Shown here piece by piece: positions 16,581-26,711 of a stretch of 64,000 nt of DNA. The notes under the pieces were generated by a model. The model worked only from the letters and a program-made list of their open reading frames with translations. It ran no database searches and was not told the origin of the DNA. The stretch comes from Rhodobacter sp. SY28-1 (GTDB lineage Bacteria; Pseudomonadota; Alphaproteobacteria; Rhodobacterales; Rhodobacteraceae). The number at the start of each line of letters is the position of its first letter. Position 1 is the first letter of the stretch. Made by a program: the position numbers and the translations under genes. The stretch lies in assembly GCF_005222785.1 (NCBI RefSeq), contig NZ_STGH01000002.1:434001-498000 (forward strand), read 5' to 3'.

Positions 16581-16892
16581 ATGACCCAGCAAATGTTCAC
16601 CCTCTCCTTCGGCCTCGCTGCCGTCCTTGCCGTCCCCCAGATCGTCCACTCCGCCCCGCAATGCGACAGCCGCGAGGCGGTCATCTCGCTTCTTGCCGAC
16701 CGCTACGGCGAAACCCGTCGCTCGGTCGGGATCGCCGGTCAGGCCGCCGTGATGGAGCTTTTCGCTTCCCAAGAAACCGGCACCTGGTCGATCACCATGA
16801 CGCTCCCCCACGGCATGATGTGCCTGATGGCTTCGGGCTCGAACTACGAGACGGTGACCGAAGAACTGCCCGCCAGGGGCGACCCGGCCTGA
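16581..16892 (+). CDS. Small secreted protein of unknown function
   Basis: A 103-residue protein with a signal peptide (residues 1-24, cleavage near HSA-PQ). The mature part has two Cys (QCDSRE, MMCLMAS) that could form a disulfide in the periplasm, and the central motif SLLADRYGETRRSVGIAG; I recall this type as a conserved hypothetical of Rhodobacterales. AAAGG precedes ATG 16581. Its 3' end overlaps the end of the convergent Ada-domain gene by about 49 bp. Confidence 0.65.
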   Translation: MTQQMFTLSFGLAAVLAVPQIVHSAPQCDSREAVISLLADRYGETRRSVGIAGQAAVMELFASQETGTWSITMTLPHGMMCLMASGSNYETVTEELPARGDPA

Positions 16893-17098
16893 TCTGGCTC
16901 GCAGCGCTTGCAGGCCCGGAACCCCGCCGCCTCACACGCGTCGACCGTCGCCCGGAACTCCACGTTCTTCTGGAGCGGCGTCCGCGCCGGGCAGGTCATC
17001 CGGCAGAAGATCCCGGTGGTCTTCACACAGACCAGGACCCCGAGAAACCGACCGTCCCGCGCCACCAGCGACGCATAAAGCTCATCCGCATCCGGCAT
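16844..17098 (-). CDS. Stand-alone Ada-type zinc-binding domain protein
   Basis: 84 residues covering just the N-terminal Ada domain: FLGVLVCVKTTGIFCRMTCPARTP and ACKRCEPD. The first and last pairs supply the four zinc-binding Cys, one of which accepts methyl groups from methylphosphotriesters in Ada. There is no AraC or methyltransferase domain after it. It may sense DNA methylation damage or be a degraded ada. GAGAGG lies just before ATG 17098. The gene overlaps the convergent neighbour. Confidence 0.7.
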   Translation of the reverse strand: MPDADELYASLVARDGRFLGVLVCVKTTGIFCRMTCPARTPLQKNVEFRATVDACEAAGFRACKRCEPDQAGSPLAGSSSVTVS

Positions 17099-17140
17099 CC
17101 TCTCGACCTCCGCAATCCTGGCGTACCGCCTGCCACCCCG

Positions 17141-17184
17141 CGTCCCCTCTCCCCACCGGGGGAGAGGGCCAGGGTGAGGGGGCA
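17141..17184. repeat. Dispersed repeat CCCCTCTCCC...GAGGGGG (copy 1)
   Basis: C/T-rich arm CCCCTCTCCCC followed by GGGGGAGAGGGCC and a second GTGAGGGGG arm, able to fold as a hairpin. A near copy lies at 47758-47800. This class is common between genes in many proteobacteria. Confidence 0.6.
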
Positions 17185-17253
17185 GACCGGCAAAGCATGG
17201 CAGGATCGCACGGGAACGTCAGCACCCGCAGACTGGAACCCGCAAGAACCGGG

Positions 17254-18003
17254 TCAGATCACCGCCCGTGCCCCGTCCCAGATCAGCTTCAGCGAAATCA
17301 GGAACAGCGCCCAGGTCACCAGCCGGTAGAACAGCTTCTCCGGCATCCGCCGCACCATCCGCACCCCAGCGAATACCGCAATCACCGCCGGGATGCTCAG
17401 CACCGCCGCGACCTTCAGATTGCCGAGGTTCAACTGACCCAAGGCGTAATAGGGCACCAGCTTCACCGCGTTGATGATCGCGAAGGCAATCGTCGAGGTC
17501 CCGGCGAACACCGCCTTCGGCATGCCCAGGGGCAGCGTGTAGACCTGATAGGGCGGTGCACCGGCATGGCTGACGAAACTCGTGAACCCTGCCACGCCGC
17601 CCCAGAACATCCCCGGCGCCACCTCCGCCCGCTTCGGTTCCCCCCCCACCGGGCGCCGCAGGACCAGGTTCAGCGCAAAGGCCAGCCCGATCACCCCCAC
17701 CAACAGCGTGACCGCCGCCTCCGACACGATCGAGGCCGTAGCCCAGCCTACGCCCACCCCGACGATCGCCGCCGGCACCACGATGCCCAGCACCCGCCGG
17801 TCGAACTCATGGCGGTAGGCGTACAGCCCGAACATGTCGGACACGACAAAGACAGGAAGCAGCATCCCCGCCGCGACCACCGGGTTCATCACCAGCGCCA
17901 TCACCGGCACCGCCAGCATGCCAACGATGGGAATCCCGCCCTTGCCCATCCCCACCATCGCGGCAGCCGCCACGGCCGCCACCCAGAACCAGACTTCTTC
18001 CAT
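17254..18003 (-). CDS. TauE/SafE family sulfite/organic-anion exporter
   Basis: A 249-residue membrane protein with about eight hydrophobic segments. Seen: GMGKGGIPIVGML near the N-terminus, a family hallmark, and GGVAGFTSFVSHAGAPPYQVY in the middle. It probably exports an anion such as sulfite or sulfoacetate; the family is broad, so the substrate is unknown. GGAGGG precedes ATG 18003. The upstream region carries a GntR-like palindrome (about 18074-18083). It is divergent from mdh. Confidence 0.85.
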   Translation of the reverse strand: MEEVWFWVAAVAAAAMVGMGKGGIPIVGMLAVPVMALVMNPVVAAGMLLPVFVVSDMFGLYAYRHEFDRRVLGIVVPAAIVGVGVGWATASIVSEAAVTLLVGVIGLAFALNLVLRRPVGGEPKRAEVAPGMFWGGVAGFTSFVSHAGAPPYQVYTLPLGMPKAVFAGTSTIAFAIINAVKLVPYYALGQLNLGNLKVAAVLSIPAVIAVFAGVRMVRRMPEKLFYRLVTWALFLISLKLIWDGARAVI

Positions 18004-18073
18004 CGCGCCCTCCACCGGCGTTACCGCTAACCCCTCCGACCTCCGACCGAAAGCGCGATTTTTTAGCATACAA

Positions 18074-18083
18074 TGGTATACAA
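18074..18083. promoter_or_regulatory. Possible GntR-type operator TGGTATACAA
   Basis: TGGTATACAA is centred on the palindrome GTATAC and sits in the AT-rich stretch between the TauE/SafE gene (start 18003) and mdh (start 18160). ATACaatgGTAT overlaps it as a second inverted repeat. GntR-family operators often contain such TGGTATACCA-like cores; no GntR gene is nearby. Confidence 0.35.
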
Positions 18084-18117
18084 CGCGCCGCCCAAGGCTG
18101 GACAGCCGCCCGATTAG

Positions 18118-19122
<1,005 letters not shown>

Positions 19123-19138
19123 GGCCGAACCTGTGCCA

Positions 19139-19170
19139 AAGGACGCGCGGCCAGTGTGCCCCGCGTCCTT
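19139..19170. terminator. Bidirectional terminator hairpin between mdh and the anti-sigma gene
   Basis: A perfect 9-bp stem AAGGACGCG/CGCGTCCTT with a 14-base loop, 17 bp after the mdh stop and 7 bp after the stop of the convergent gene (19177). Confidence 0.7.
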
Positions 19171-19176
19171 CGGTCT

Positions 19177-19503
19177 TCATCCCAGCAGCTGCGCCCAGAA
19201 CGCCACCTTCGTGACCAGGGCCACCGCAAACGCTCCCACCAGCAGCCAGAACAGCCGTGTGCGCTTGCGACGGGCGGCGAAAAGCTGACGGTCAAGCGCG
19301 GGCCACACATCCGGGGCTTCGACCGAAACGAATTCCGCATTCAGATCGGCAAGCCTGTCCTCCCACTGCTCGGCCAACAGCCGCATTGTCCCATTTCCCT
19401 CGACCAGCGCAGCCGCAGCACGTCGCGCCTCAGCATCAAGAAGACCCAGGACATATTCCGCAGCCAGAAGGTCCAGGTCGTCGCGCGGGATCGCTTCAGC
19501 CAT
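19177..19503 (-). CDS. Anti-sigma factor (RskA/zinc-less type)
   Basis: A 108-residue protein. The cytosolic N-terminus DDLDLLAAEYVLGLLDAEARR is the standard anti-sigma opening, followed by LAEQWEDRLADLN and one membrane helix near residues 84-104 ending the protein. Compared with full RskA proteins the periplasmic domain is missing. Its ATG (19503) overlaps the sigma-factor stop by 8 bp, so it is the cognate partner of the upstream ECF sigma gene. Confidence 0.85.
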   Translation of the reverse strand: MAEAIPRDDLDLLAAEYVLGLLDAEARRAAAALVEGNGTMRLLAEQWEDRLADLNAEFVSVEAPDVWPALDRQLFAARRKRTRLFWLLVGAFAVALVTKVAFWAQLLG

Positions 19504-20050
19504 CGACGCAGTCCTTCAGCGCGCTCAACCCCCTCCGCAGCCAGGTGCGGATCGTGTTCAGGGGCGTGCTCATCCGCTCGGCAAGGTCCTCGTAGCTCGC
19601 ACCCTCCAGATAGGCCATCCGGATCGCCTGCGCGCGTTTCGGGTCAAGCTTTTCCAGACAGGACATCAGCTTTCGAACTTCCCCTCCGATGATTGCCCGG
19701 CGCTCTGGCGTCGGTGCACGGTCGCGAATTTCCGGTAGATCATCTGTCACCACTTCGGCCCGGCGTTTGCGGGCCCGCATCAGGTCTATCGCGTGGTTCC
19801 GGGCGATCGAGATCATCCAGACTTCTGCCGGTCCCCGGTCCGGATCAAAGCTCTTCGCCCGCAGCCAGACCCGTGCGAACGTCACCTGCAATGCATCCCG
19901 CGCCTGATCCCGGTCCCGCAGCATGGCCAGCAACACTCCGTAAAGCCTTGCACTGCTCGCATCGACCAACCTCTTGAAATCCCGCTGACTTCCCCGCTTC
20001 GTCGCCAGCATTAGCGCATCAAGATCAGAGGGTGATGCAATTTTCTGCAT
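19496..20050 (-). CDS. ECF-family RNA polymerase sigma factor
   Basis: A 184-residue sigma-70 family protein with region 2 (LYGVLLAMLRDRDQARDALQ, then FDPDRGPAEVWMISIARNHAID) and region 4 (LDPKRAQAIRMAYLEGASYEDLAERMSTPLNTIRTWLRRG), separated by a short linker. Region 4 keeps the helix-turn-helix. It is co-transcribed with the anti-sigma gene. The trigger is unknown; sigma/anti-sigma pairs of this shape usually answer oxidative or envelope stress. A small membrane protein gene lies divergently. Confidence 0.92.
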   Translation of the reverse strand: MQKIASPSDLDALMLATKRGSQRDFKRLVDASSARLYGVLLAMLRDRDQARDALQVTFARVWLRAKSFDPDRGPAEVWMISIARNHAIDLMRARKRRAEVVTDDLPEIRDRAPTPERRAIIGGEVRKLMSCLEKLDPKRAQAIRMAYLEGASYEDLAERMSTPLNTIRTWLRRGLSALKDCVDG

Positions 20051-20155
20051 TTATGCCCGGTTCAGGTCAACTTTACGCTGCAATCGTCAGCAAGTTTCAC
20101 CCTGTGGGAGAAATTATCAAGGACACGTCTCTGCAATCTGACTTGTTGGAGGAAG

Positions 20156-20389
20156 ATGATGAACGAAGACCTCTTCACGAAGTACGGCACGATCCTGAAA
20201 GTTGTCGGCGTGATCTTTGTCGGAATGCACATTCCCCTGATCCTCGCGGCCTTGGTATGGCTTGGCATCGGCCAGTCAGAGCCCAAGATCCTGATGCTCT
20301 CCGTCCTCGGTGGCACTGTTGCAGGCCTGCTGATCTCGGTTGCGGGAATACTGTCAGTCTTGCGGTCGCGCGGGCTGGTTCTCGCCTGA
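20156..20389 (+). CDS. Small membrane protein divergent from an ECF sigma gene
   Basis: A 77-residue protein with two membrane segments (about residues 14-35 and 46-68), MMNEDLFTKYG at the start and an Arg-containing end (SVLRSRG). GGAGGAAG precedes twin ATG codons. It lies 105 bp from the sigma gene in the opposite direction, so it is a plausible member of that sigma factor's regulon. I do not recognise a family. Confidence 0.6.
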   Translation: MMNEDLFTKYGTILKVVGVIFVGMHIPLILAALVWLGIGQSEPKILMLSVLGGTVAGLLISVAGILSVLRSRGLVLA

Positions 20390-20812
20390 AATCGGGTGGA
20401 CAGATCGGCATTCGGCTGGACAAGCCGCAATCGGAACTCAAGCGCCGGACAATGCTGTCGTTCCTGAAGGCTATCACGGCCTGATCTGCAAATCCATCTC
20501 AGCGACCAGAGGCTGAAGCCGCTCCACACGGACCGCCCGCCGGGTGTTTGCTTGGGACGCGCAATCGCGCTGAAAGCCCTCAAATGCCCTTACGGGATTC
20601 AAAGCCTTTGGCTTTCGGGGCACAGCATTTGATCCACTCCTCAATGCTGGCAGTCCTCAGCCAATACTTCCCAACTCCTTAATTCATTCGCCTAATCCCC
20701 TGAAATCTCTCACTCCCCGCTTCTGTCCACCGTGGACACTCCCACACCCCCTTGCCCCCCGCCCGCAAATCCGGCATCCCACCCCTCAAACCCCACTCCC
20801 CGGAGGCCCCCG
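20390..20812. other. Gene-poor stretch with nested inverted repeats
   Basis: About 420 bp without a gene I can support. TCAAATGC (20580-20587) pairs with GCATTTGA (20625-20632), enclosing a second hairpin AAAGCC-TTT-GGCTTT (20601-20615). On the minus strand the reading frame across the hairpin gives a peptide ending KAKGFESRKGI that looks protein-like but has a stop close upstream, so a decayed gene is possible. The palindrome TGTCCACCGTGGACA lies at 20724-20738. Confidence 0.5.
20724..20738. repeat. 15-bp palindrome TGTCCACCGTGGACA (copy 1)
   Basis: Perfect palindrome with a single central base. A second exact copy is at 47868-47882, and similar flanking words are seen at both sites (CCCCTAA/CCTAATCCCC, TGAAATC, TCACTCC). 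It lies 75 bp upstream of the small gene at 20813. Confidence 0.6.
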
Positions 20813-20980
20813 ATGGACTACTCGAAATCCGGCAACCCCAAGGGCGCCCGCAGCACTCTTCGCGGCCCCGACCACGCCCAGAAGGGCGCTCCCAAGGCAG
20901 TGAAGCCCCCGCGCGAGACGCCGGAACAGCTCCTCGCCCGCATGAAGGCCGCCGCCGCGAAGAAGGACGACAAGGCCTGA
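20813..20980 (+). CDS. Small basic protein of unknown function
   Basis: A 55-residue, lysine/proline-rich protein: MDYSKSGNPKGARS at the start, PPRETPEQLLARMKAAAAKK near the end. It looks unfolded apart from a short C-terminal helix. CGGAGG is 6 bp before ATG 20813. The gene is followed at once by a methyltransferase frame that overlaps its stop codon. I recall short proteins opening with MDYSKxGNP in other Rhodobacterales. Confidence 0.6.
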   Translation: MDYSKSGNPKGARSTLRGPDHAQKGAPKAVKPPRETPEQLLARMKAAAAKKDDKA

Positions 20981-21642
20981 CCCGGCTCAAGTCCCCCTAC
21001 CTCGCCCCCGGCTTCTATGACGAGGCCATCGCGAAGGGCCGCCATCGCGACATCGTCGGCGGCCGCTGGGACGAGACGGGGCGCGTCCAGATGACCGCCC
21101 TCCTCGACCACGGGATGACCCCCGACGACTTCCTTCTCGACATCGGATGCGGCGCGCTCAGGCTCGGCCACAAGGCCGTCCCCTACCTGAAACCCGGACA
21201 CTACTGGGGTACCGACGCCTCCCTCGCCCTGATGCGGCACGGGCGGCTCACCGAACTCCCCGACCCCGCGCGCCTCCCCGAAGACCACCTGGTTCAGGAC
21301 GCCACCTTCGCCTTCCCGACCGTCCCCGATACCATCACGCTGGCCATCGCCTTCGGCGTCTTCACCCATCTCCCCCACGCCGACCTGCAGACCGCGCTGA
21401 CCAACCTCCGCCGCTTCCCCAATCTCCGCAGCGTGCTTTTCACGGTGTTTCTCTCTGACGACCCCTGCCCCACACGCCAGCCCGACGGCGTCGTCACCCA
21501 CCCCGACCGCCCGCCCTACCATGTCGCCGAAGAACGCATCGTCCAGACCGTAGCCGAGGCTGGCTTCACCGCCAGCCGCTCCGCCCAGCTTCTGCCCCGA
21601 GGTCAGGTGCTCTGGGCCGCCGTGCCGCCCCAGATTCCATAG
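20977..21642 (+). CDS. Class I SAM-dependent methyltransferase, apparent CTG start
   Basis: About 221 residues: LDIGCGALRLGHKAVPYL (motif I), YWGTDASLALM, then ITLAIAFGVFTHLPHADLQTAL (motif IV region). The family-like sequence begins right after the stop of the 55-residue gene, but there is no ATG, GTG or TTG until well inside the fold. CTG 20977 overlaps that stop as CTGA, mirroring the usual ATGA coupling. The only ATG upstream (20752) would give a Pro/Arg-rich leader antisense in character to a real protein. The 3' end overlaps a convergent gene by 40 bp. Confidence 0.65.
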   Translation: MTRLKSPYLAPGFYDEAIAKGRHRDIVGGRWDETGRVQMTALLDHGMTPDDFLLDIGCGALRLGHKAVPYLKPGHYWGTDASLALMRHGRLTELPDPARLPEDHLVQDATFAFPTVPDTITLAIAFGVFTHLPHADLQTALTNLRRFPNLRSVLFTVFLSDDPCPTRQPDGVVTHPDRPPYHVAEERIVQTVAEAGFTASRSAQLLPRGQVLWAAVPPQIP

Positions 21643-22478
21643 GTTTTCCGCATGTAGTCGACGCAGGCGGTGTTGGCCTGCGGCCGGTTGCTGCCTTCGA
21701 TCACCGCCGAATACAGCGGCGCCGTACGGGACAACGGCAGGATCGCCTGCGCCAGGTTCAACCGCTGATCCGCCCAGATCGGCACTCCGCGGCGGGCGAG
21801 GTGGCCCGACAGCCAGACATCGTCGACCGACCAGATCACCGGCGGAATGTCGAACGCCGCATCGTCCAGCATTTCGGGACTAAGCGCGACGCCCGCATAC
21901 CCCTCGGCAATGTCGACAAAGCCCGATGCGTCCAGCTTGCGGAACTTCGGCAGCAGCTTGACCCTGCCGGGCCGTGCCGGAACGATACCTTCGACAATCG
22001 CCCTGCCCAGACGGCGCAGGTGAAAGCCGATCTGCTCCTGATAGCCCGGCGCGATCCGGGCGGTCGGCGTCGGCCGCGGTGCAGACCACGGCCGCCCCAT
22101 CCGCTCGACCGTGGTCGCCGCCGCACAAACCGCCGCCTCGGGATGTTCGCGCCGAACGTCCAGGAACCGCTGCGCCCAGTTCTTGGCGTAATGGTGGTCA
22201 TCGTCGGCGTACAAGAGGTCCACTCCCTGCCCACTCCACTTCCGCGCGGCGGGCAGCACCTTGGTTGCGGGTCCATGGTCCGCCTCTATCCGTACGATGG
22301 TCACCCCCTCGGGCACTTCGGGCAGTCCGCCGCCCCATTCGGGAAACCGGCGATAACTGGCGGGAATGTAAAGCTCGACCGCCTCTGGCCGCGAGGTCTG
22401 CCGCACCAGCGAGGCCAGGGTGGGGCCGATCTGGGTAAAACGCGGCGGGATCGTCGACAAGGTGATGACATGGCGCAT
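21603..22478 (-). CDS. Glycosyltransferase, GT-A-like
   Basis: A 291-residue protein. First strand HVITLSTIPPRFTQIGPTLASLVRQT; DLLYADDDHHYAKNW near residue 90 carries the DxD motif; VIWSVDDVWLSGHLARRG further on is the type of second acidic motif seen in polysaccharide GTs. There is no signal or membrane helix. ATG 22478 follows AGAAGT. It overlaps the end of the methyltransferase gene that converges on it. Sugar specificity is unknown. Confidence 0.72.
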   Translation of the reverse strand: MRHVITLSTIPPRFTQIGPTLASLVRQTSRPEAVELYIPASYRRFPEWGGGLPEVPEGVTIVRIEADHGPATKVLPAARKWSGQGVDLLYADDDHHYAKNWAQRFLDVRREHPEAAVCAAATTVERMGRPWSAPRPTPTARIAPGYQEQIGFHLRRLGRAIVEGIVPARPGRVKLLPKFRKLDASGFVDIAEGYAGVALSPEMLDDAAFDIPPVIWSVDDVWLSGHLARRGVPIWADQRLNLAQAILPLSRTAPLYSAVIEGSNRPQANTACVDYMRKTYGIWGGTAAQST

Positions 22479-22595
22479 GCGGGACTTCTAGCCAGCAGGT
22501 TGGTGGGGGTAAAGCCCACCGGACCCCTGCGGCGAACCTGACTTGCGCCCGGCACCATTGCCCCCCAGACTCAACCCATCTGCACAGGAGTCCCC

Positions 22596-23783
22596 ATGCG
22601 CACCCTCGCCCTCGCCCTCGCCCTCCTCCTCGCCACGCCCGTCGCAGCCGAGACCTTGTCCGAGGAAATCGCCCGCACCGGTCTTGCGCCCACCGAAGCC
22701 CGCCTCGCTGCCCTCACCGCCCCCACCAACGAAGACCTCTTCGCCCTCGCGGGCTTGCGCTTCCTCGGCGGTGTCGAACAGGCGCTGCAACTGCGCTGGA
22801 AGACCGGGGTCAAGGCCGACTGGTCGGAACTCCCGATCCTCCGCCTGCCGATCCCGGAAAACCCGAACGCCATCCCCTTCCAGGCTGCCGACTTCACCGC
22901 CCTGATCCGCAACCTCGACGCGGACATGGACGCCTCACGTGAAGCCTTGGCGCAACTCGGCGACAAGCCCTTCTCGCTCCCGATCCGCGTTGCCGACCTC
23001 TGGTTCGACATCAACGCGAATGGCACCCGCGAGGAAGGCGAAAGCCTGGCCGAAGTCACCGGCATGGCGCTTGGCGGCGGGCGCGGCATGGGCGTCGCCG
23101 TCGAAGACCCGGTCATCACCTTCGACACCGCCGACGCCGCCTGGCTCTCGGCCTACACCCATTTCCTGTCCGGTTTCGCCTCCACCGCGCTCGCCTACGA
23201 CCCCGAACCGGCGATCCAGCGCGTGATCGACTCGTCCAGGGAAATCTACGCCCTCTGGGGCCCCACCCCGCCCCACAACGCGATGGACATGATGTTCGGC
23301 CGCCAGGTCGACCGCGCCGCGATGGTCCTCATCGCCCTCTCCAAGACCCCCGACAAGAGCCTCGCGCAGGACGCCTACGGCCATTTCCTGTCGATGATCG
23401 AAGAGAACCGCCGCTTCTGGTCGCTCGTCGCCCTGGAAACCGACAACACGGGCGAATGGGTACCGAACGATACCCAGGTCTCCGGCCTTGGCCTCAGGAT
23501 GCCCCCCGGCACCGGCGAACGCTGGCAGGCGGTCCTTGCCGACGCCGAAAAGGCGCTGAATGGCGAACTCCTCATCCCCCATTGGCGCTTTGGGGCCGAG
23601 GCCGGGATCAACCTGAAAAAGGCCTTCGAGAACCCGCCCGCCGTCGACCTCGTCACCTGGATTCAGGGCGAAGGCCTCCTGCCCTACGCCGAGAAAGGCC
23701 CGCAGATGGGCGGCCAAGCCTGGCGCGACTTCGAGGACATCGTCCAGGGCGACGCGATGCTCTTCGCCGTCTTCCTGAACTAA
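22596..23783 (+). CDS. Secreted protein of unknown function
   Basis: A 395-residue protein with a signal peptide (MRTLALALALLLATPVAAE, cleavage after AAA/AE). The mature part is mainly helical with LWFDINANGTREEGE (calcium-loop-like D-x-N-x-N-G), WLSAYTHFLSGF and a C-terminal WRDFEDIVQGDAMLFAVFLN. I recognise no enzyme motif. It is predicted periplasmic. It stands alone on the plus strand and ends facing the aminotransferase gene, with a strong hairpin between them. Confidence 0.7.
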   Translation: MRTLALALALLLATPVAAETLSEEIARTGLAPTEARLAALTAPTNEDLFALAGLRFLGGVEQALQLRWKTGVKADWSELPILRLPIPENPNAIPFQAADFTALIRNLDADMDASREALAQLGDKPFSLPIRVADLWFDINANGTREEGESLAEVTGMALGGGRGMGVAVEDPVITFDTADAAWLSAYTHFLSGFASTALAYDPEPAIQRVIDSSREIYALWGPTPPHNAMDMMFGRQVDRAAMVLIALSKTPDKSLAQDAYGHFLSMIEENRRFWSLVALETDNTGEWVPNDTQVSGLGLRMPPGTGERWQAVLADAEKALNGELLIPHWRFGAEAGINLKKAFENPPAVDLVTWIQGEGLLPYAEKGPQMGGQAWRDFEDIVQGDAMLFAVFLN

Positions 23784-23800
23784 AGCCATTCACCTGTTCA

Positions 23801-23820
23801 CAAATATCCCCGCCGGAGGC
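23801..23820 (+). repeat. Dispersed repeat, CAAATATCCCCGCCGGAGGC copy
   Basis: One mismatch from the consensus CAAATACTCCCGCCGGAGGC found at 46151, 46778, 50127 and 59762. It lies 17 bp after the stop of the preceding gene. Confidence 0.65.
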
Positions 23821-23829
23821 AAATCCCGA

Positions 23830-23858
23830 GGCTCTGTGCGTCCTTCACGCGCAGAGCC
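23830..23858. terminator. Strong hairpin between convergent genes
   Basis: A 12-bp stem, GGCTCTGTGCGT pairing with ACGCGCAGAGCC through one G-U pair, with a 5-base loop. It lies between genes ending at 23783 (+) and 23922 (-), so it probably ends transcription in both directions. Confidence 0.65.
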
Positions 23859-23921
23859 GAGACAGAAGGTCTTCGCGCCGCAAGGCGCTCAATTTGACAA
23901 CCGCCCCAACCCGCGCGGCGC

Positions 23922-25244
23922 TCACAGCCCGGCGATCACCGTCTCCAGCGTCGCCACCAGCTTGTCGGCGATCTCGTCCAACTCGGCATCCGTCGCATTG
24001 AACGGCGGCGCGAGGATCACCGTATCCCCCGCCGCCCCATCGACATGCCCGCCCGAAGGATAACAGATCAACCCGCGCCGCAAGCCTTCCGCCCGGATGC
24101 GCCCATTCACCCCCAGGCTCGCATCAAACGGGGCCTTCGTCTCCGGGTCCGCCACCAGCTCGACCCCGATGAAATACCCCCGCCCCCGCACATCGCCGAC
24201 CTGCTGCAGATGCGCCATCCTCGCGCGCAGATCAGCCTGCCAGCGTGGCCCCTTGTCCCGGATACGCGCCAGCAGGCCCTCCTCGGCCACGATCTTCTGC
24301 ACCGCCACGCCCGCTGCGAGACAGGCCGTGTGCCCGGTATAGGTATGCCCGGTCAGCGGCCCGCCATGCCCCGCCGCCATCACATCCGCGATCTCCTGGG
24401 TGTAGACCGCTGCCCCCAAGGGCAGGTAGCCCCCCGACAGCGACTTCGCCACCGTGATGATGTCCGCCGTGATCCCGTCCTCTTCGGAGGCGCGCCAGAC
24501 CCCGGTCCGGCCCGAGCCACACATCACCTCATCGCAGATCACCAGCACCCCGTGCCGCCGACAAACCTCCGCCACCGCGCGGCCATACCCCTCCGGCGCA
24601 GGCAACGCCCCCCCGGCCGCCCCGACAACCGGCTCGAAGATGAACGCCGCCACCGTCTCGGGCCCCAGCCGGACGATCTCCGCCTCCAGCTCGGCCGCCA
24701 GATGGGCCACCAGCCCCTCCCGCGTGACGCCCGAAGGCAGCCGATAGGCATTCGCCGCACTCACCCGCCCGACCGAGGGCAAGGCCCCCGCAAAGGCGCG
24801 CTGCCGGTCCTCGAACCCCGAAAGCGCCGTCGCCATCAGCGTGTTCCCATGCCAGGACCGCTTCCGCGCGATGAACTTCACCCGCCCCGGCTCACCCCGG
24901 TCAAAGTGATACTGCAACGCGATCTTCACCGCACTTTCCACCGCCTCCGACCCGCTGGTCGTGTAGACCATGTCGGCCAGCCCCGTGGCCTTGCAGATGA
25001 TCTCGCTCATCTCCTCCAGCGGATCCGTGGTGAACAGATAGCGATAGCCATAGGCCACCTTCTCCATCTGCCGCGCCACCGCCTCGTTCACCCTTGGGTC
25101 GCCATGCCCAATGGAAAACACCGCCGGCCCGCCCGAGCCGTCGATGTACTGCCGCCCGTCCACATCCCACAGATAGACCCCCCGCCCGTGGCTGATCTTC
25201 GGCAGGGTGCCTTGAGTGATGTCGTTCGCACTGGGGCGCGGCAT
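23922..25244 (-). CDS. Class III PLP-dependent aminotransferase
   Basis: A 440-residue fold-type I enzyme. Seen: [19 protein letters not shown] near residue 30, [13 protein letters not shown] (phosphate loop) near 93, [13 protein letters not shown] with the PLP-pyridine Asp, and [14 protein letters not shown] with the PLP Lys. The amino donor could be omega-amino acids, beta-alanine or taurine; the sequence does not decide. ATG 25244 is chosen over an in-frame upstream start because AAGGAG lies 6 bp before it. It is divergent from the suc operon, with the phased boxes in between. Confidence 0.88.
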   Translation of the reverse strand: MPRPSANDITQGTLPKISHGRGVYLWDVDGRQYIDGSGGPAVFSIGHGDPRVNEAVARQMEKVAYGYRYLFTTDPLEEMSEIICKATGLADMVYTTSGSEAVESAVKIALQYHFDRGEPGRVKFIARKRSWHGNTLMATALSGFEDRQRAFAGALPSVGRVSAANAYRLPSGVTREGLVAHLAAELEAEIVRLGPETVAAFIFEPVVGAAGGALPAPEGYGRAVAEVCRRHGVLVICDEVMCGSGRTGVWRASEEDGITADIITVAKSLSGGYLPLGAAVYTQEIADVMAAGHGGPLTGHTYTGHTACLAAGVAVQKIVAEEGLLARIRDKGPRWQADLRARMAHLQQVGDVRGRGYFIGVELVADPETKAPFDASLGVNGRIRAEGLRRGLICYPSGGHVDGAAGDTVILAPPFNATDAELDEIADKLVATLETVIAGL

Positions 25245-25349
25245 GGCGGTCTCCTTCTCTTCCGCTACAGCCTTCGCAATCCCCTCGAACCTTGTCAATC
25301 TGGCCACCTGCAGGGTGATTCGGCGGCGAGTCTGGCGTTACCGCAACCA

Positions 25350-25401
25350 TGTGATCACAATTTTCCGTCGTGTGATCACAGCCTCAAAGCCTGTGATCAC
25401 A
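25350..25401. promoter_or_regulatory. Three phased TGTGATCACA boxes upstream of sucC
   Basis: Perfect copies of TGTGATCACA at 25350-25359, 25371-25380 and 25392-25401. Successive starts are exactly 21 bp apart, so all three face the same side of the helix. They lie 112-163 bp before the sucC ATG and about 106 bp before the divergent aminotransferase start. Two boxes with the same spacing lie upstream of sdhC. A cooperative DNA-binding dimer controlling TCA-cycle genes is the simplest reading. Confidence 0.75.
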
Positions 25402-25512
25402 TCCGTCACTTTCCCGGCATTTCCTGCGCATTTCAGGCATTTGGCGTTTGGCCTGTTCGCCAACCCATGCCAGAACGCCCCTGACCAATCCCGGCCGTCA
25501 AAGGGGCGCTCC

Positions 25513-26706
<1,194 letters not shown>

Positions 26707-26711
26707 AGCTC

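Noticed and set aside
16844-16892. Overlap of the secreted protein gene and the Ada-domain gene suggesting that one is false.
   Set aside because: Both have independent support (signal peptide and ribosome site; zinc-binding Cys pattern), and tail-to-tail overlaps are common.
25350-25401. Reading the TGTGATCACA boxes as CRP sites.
   Set aside because: CRP needs TGTGA and TCACA separated by six bases; here the half-sites are fused without a spacer, so a different binding geometry is implied.
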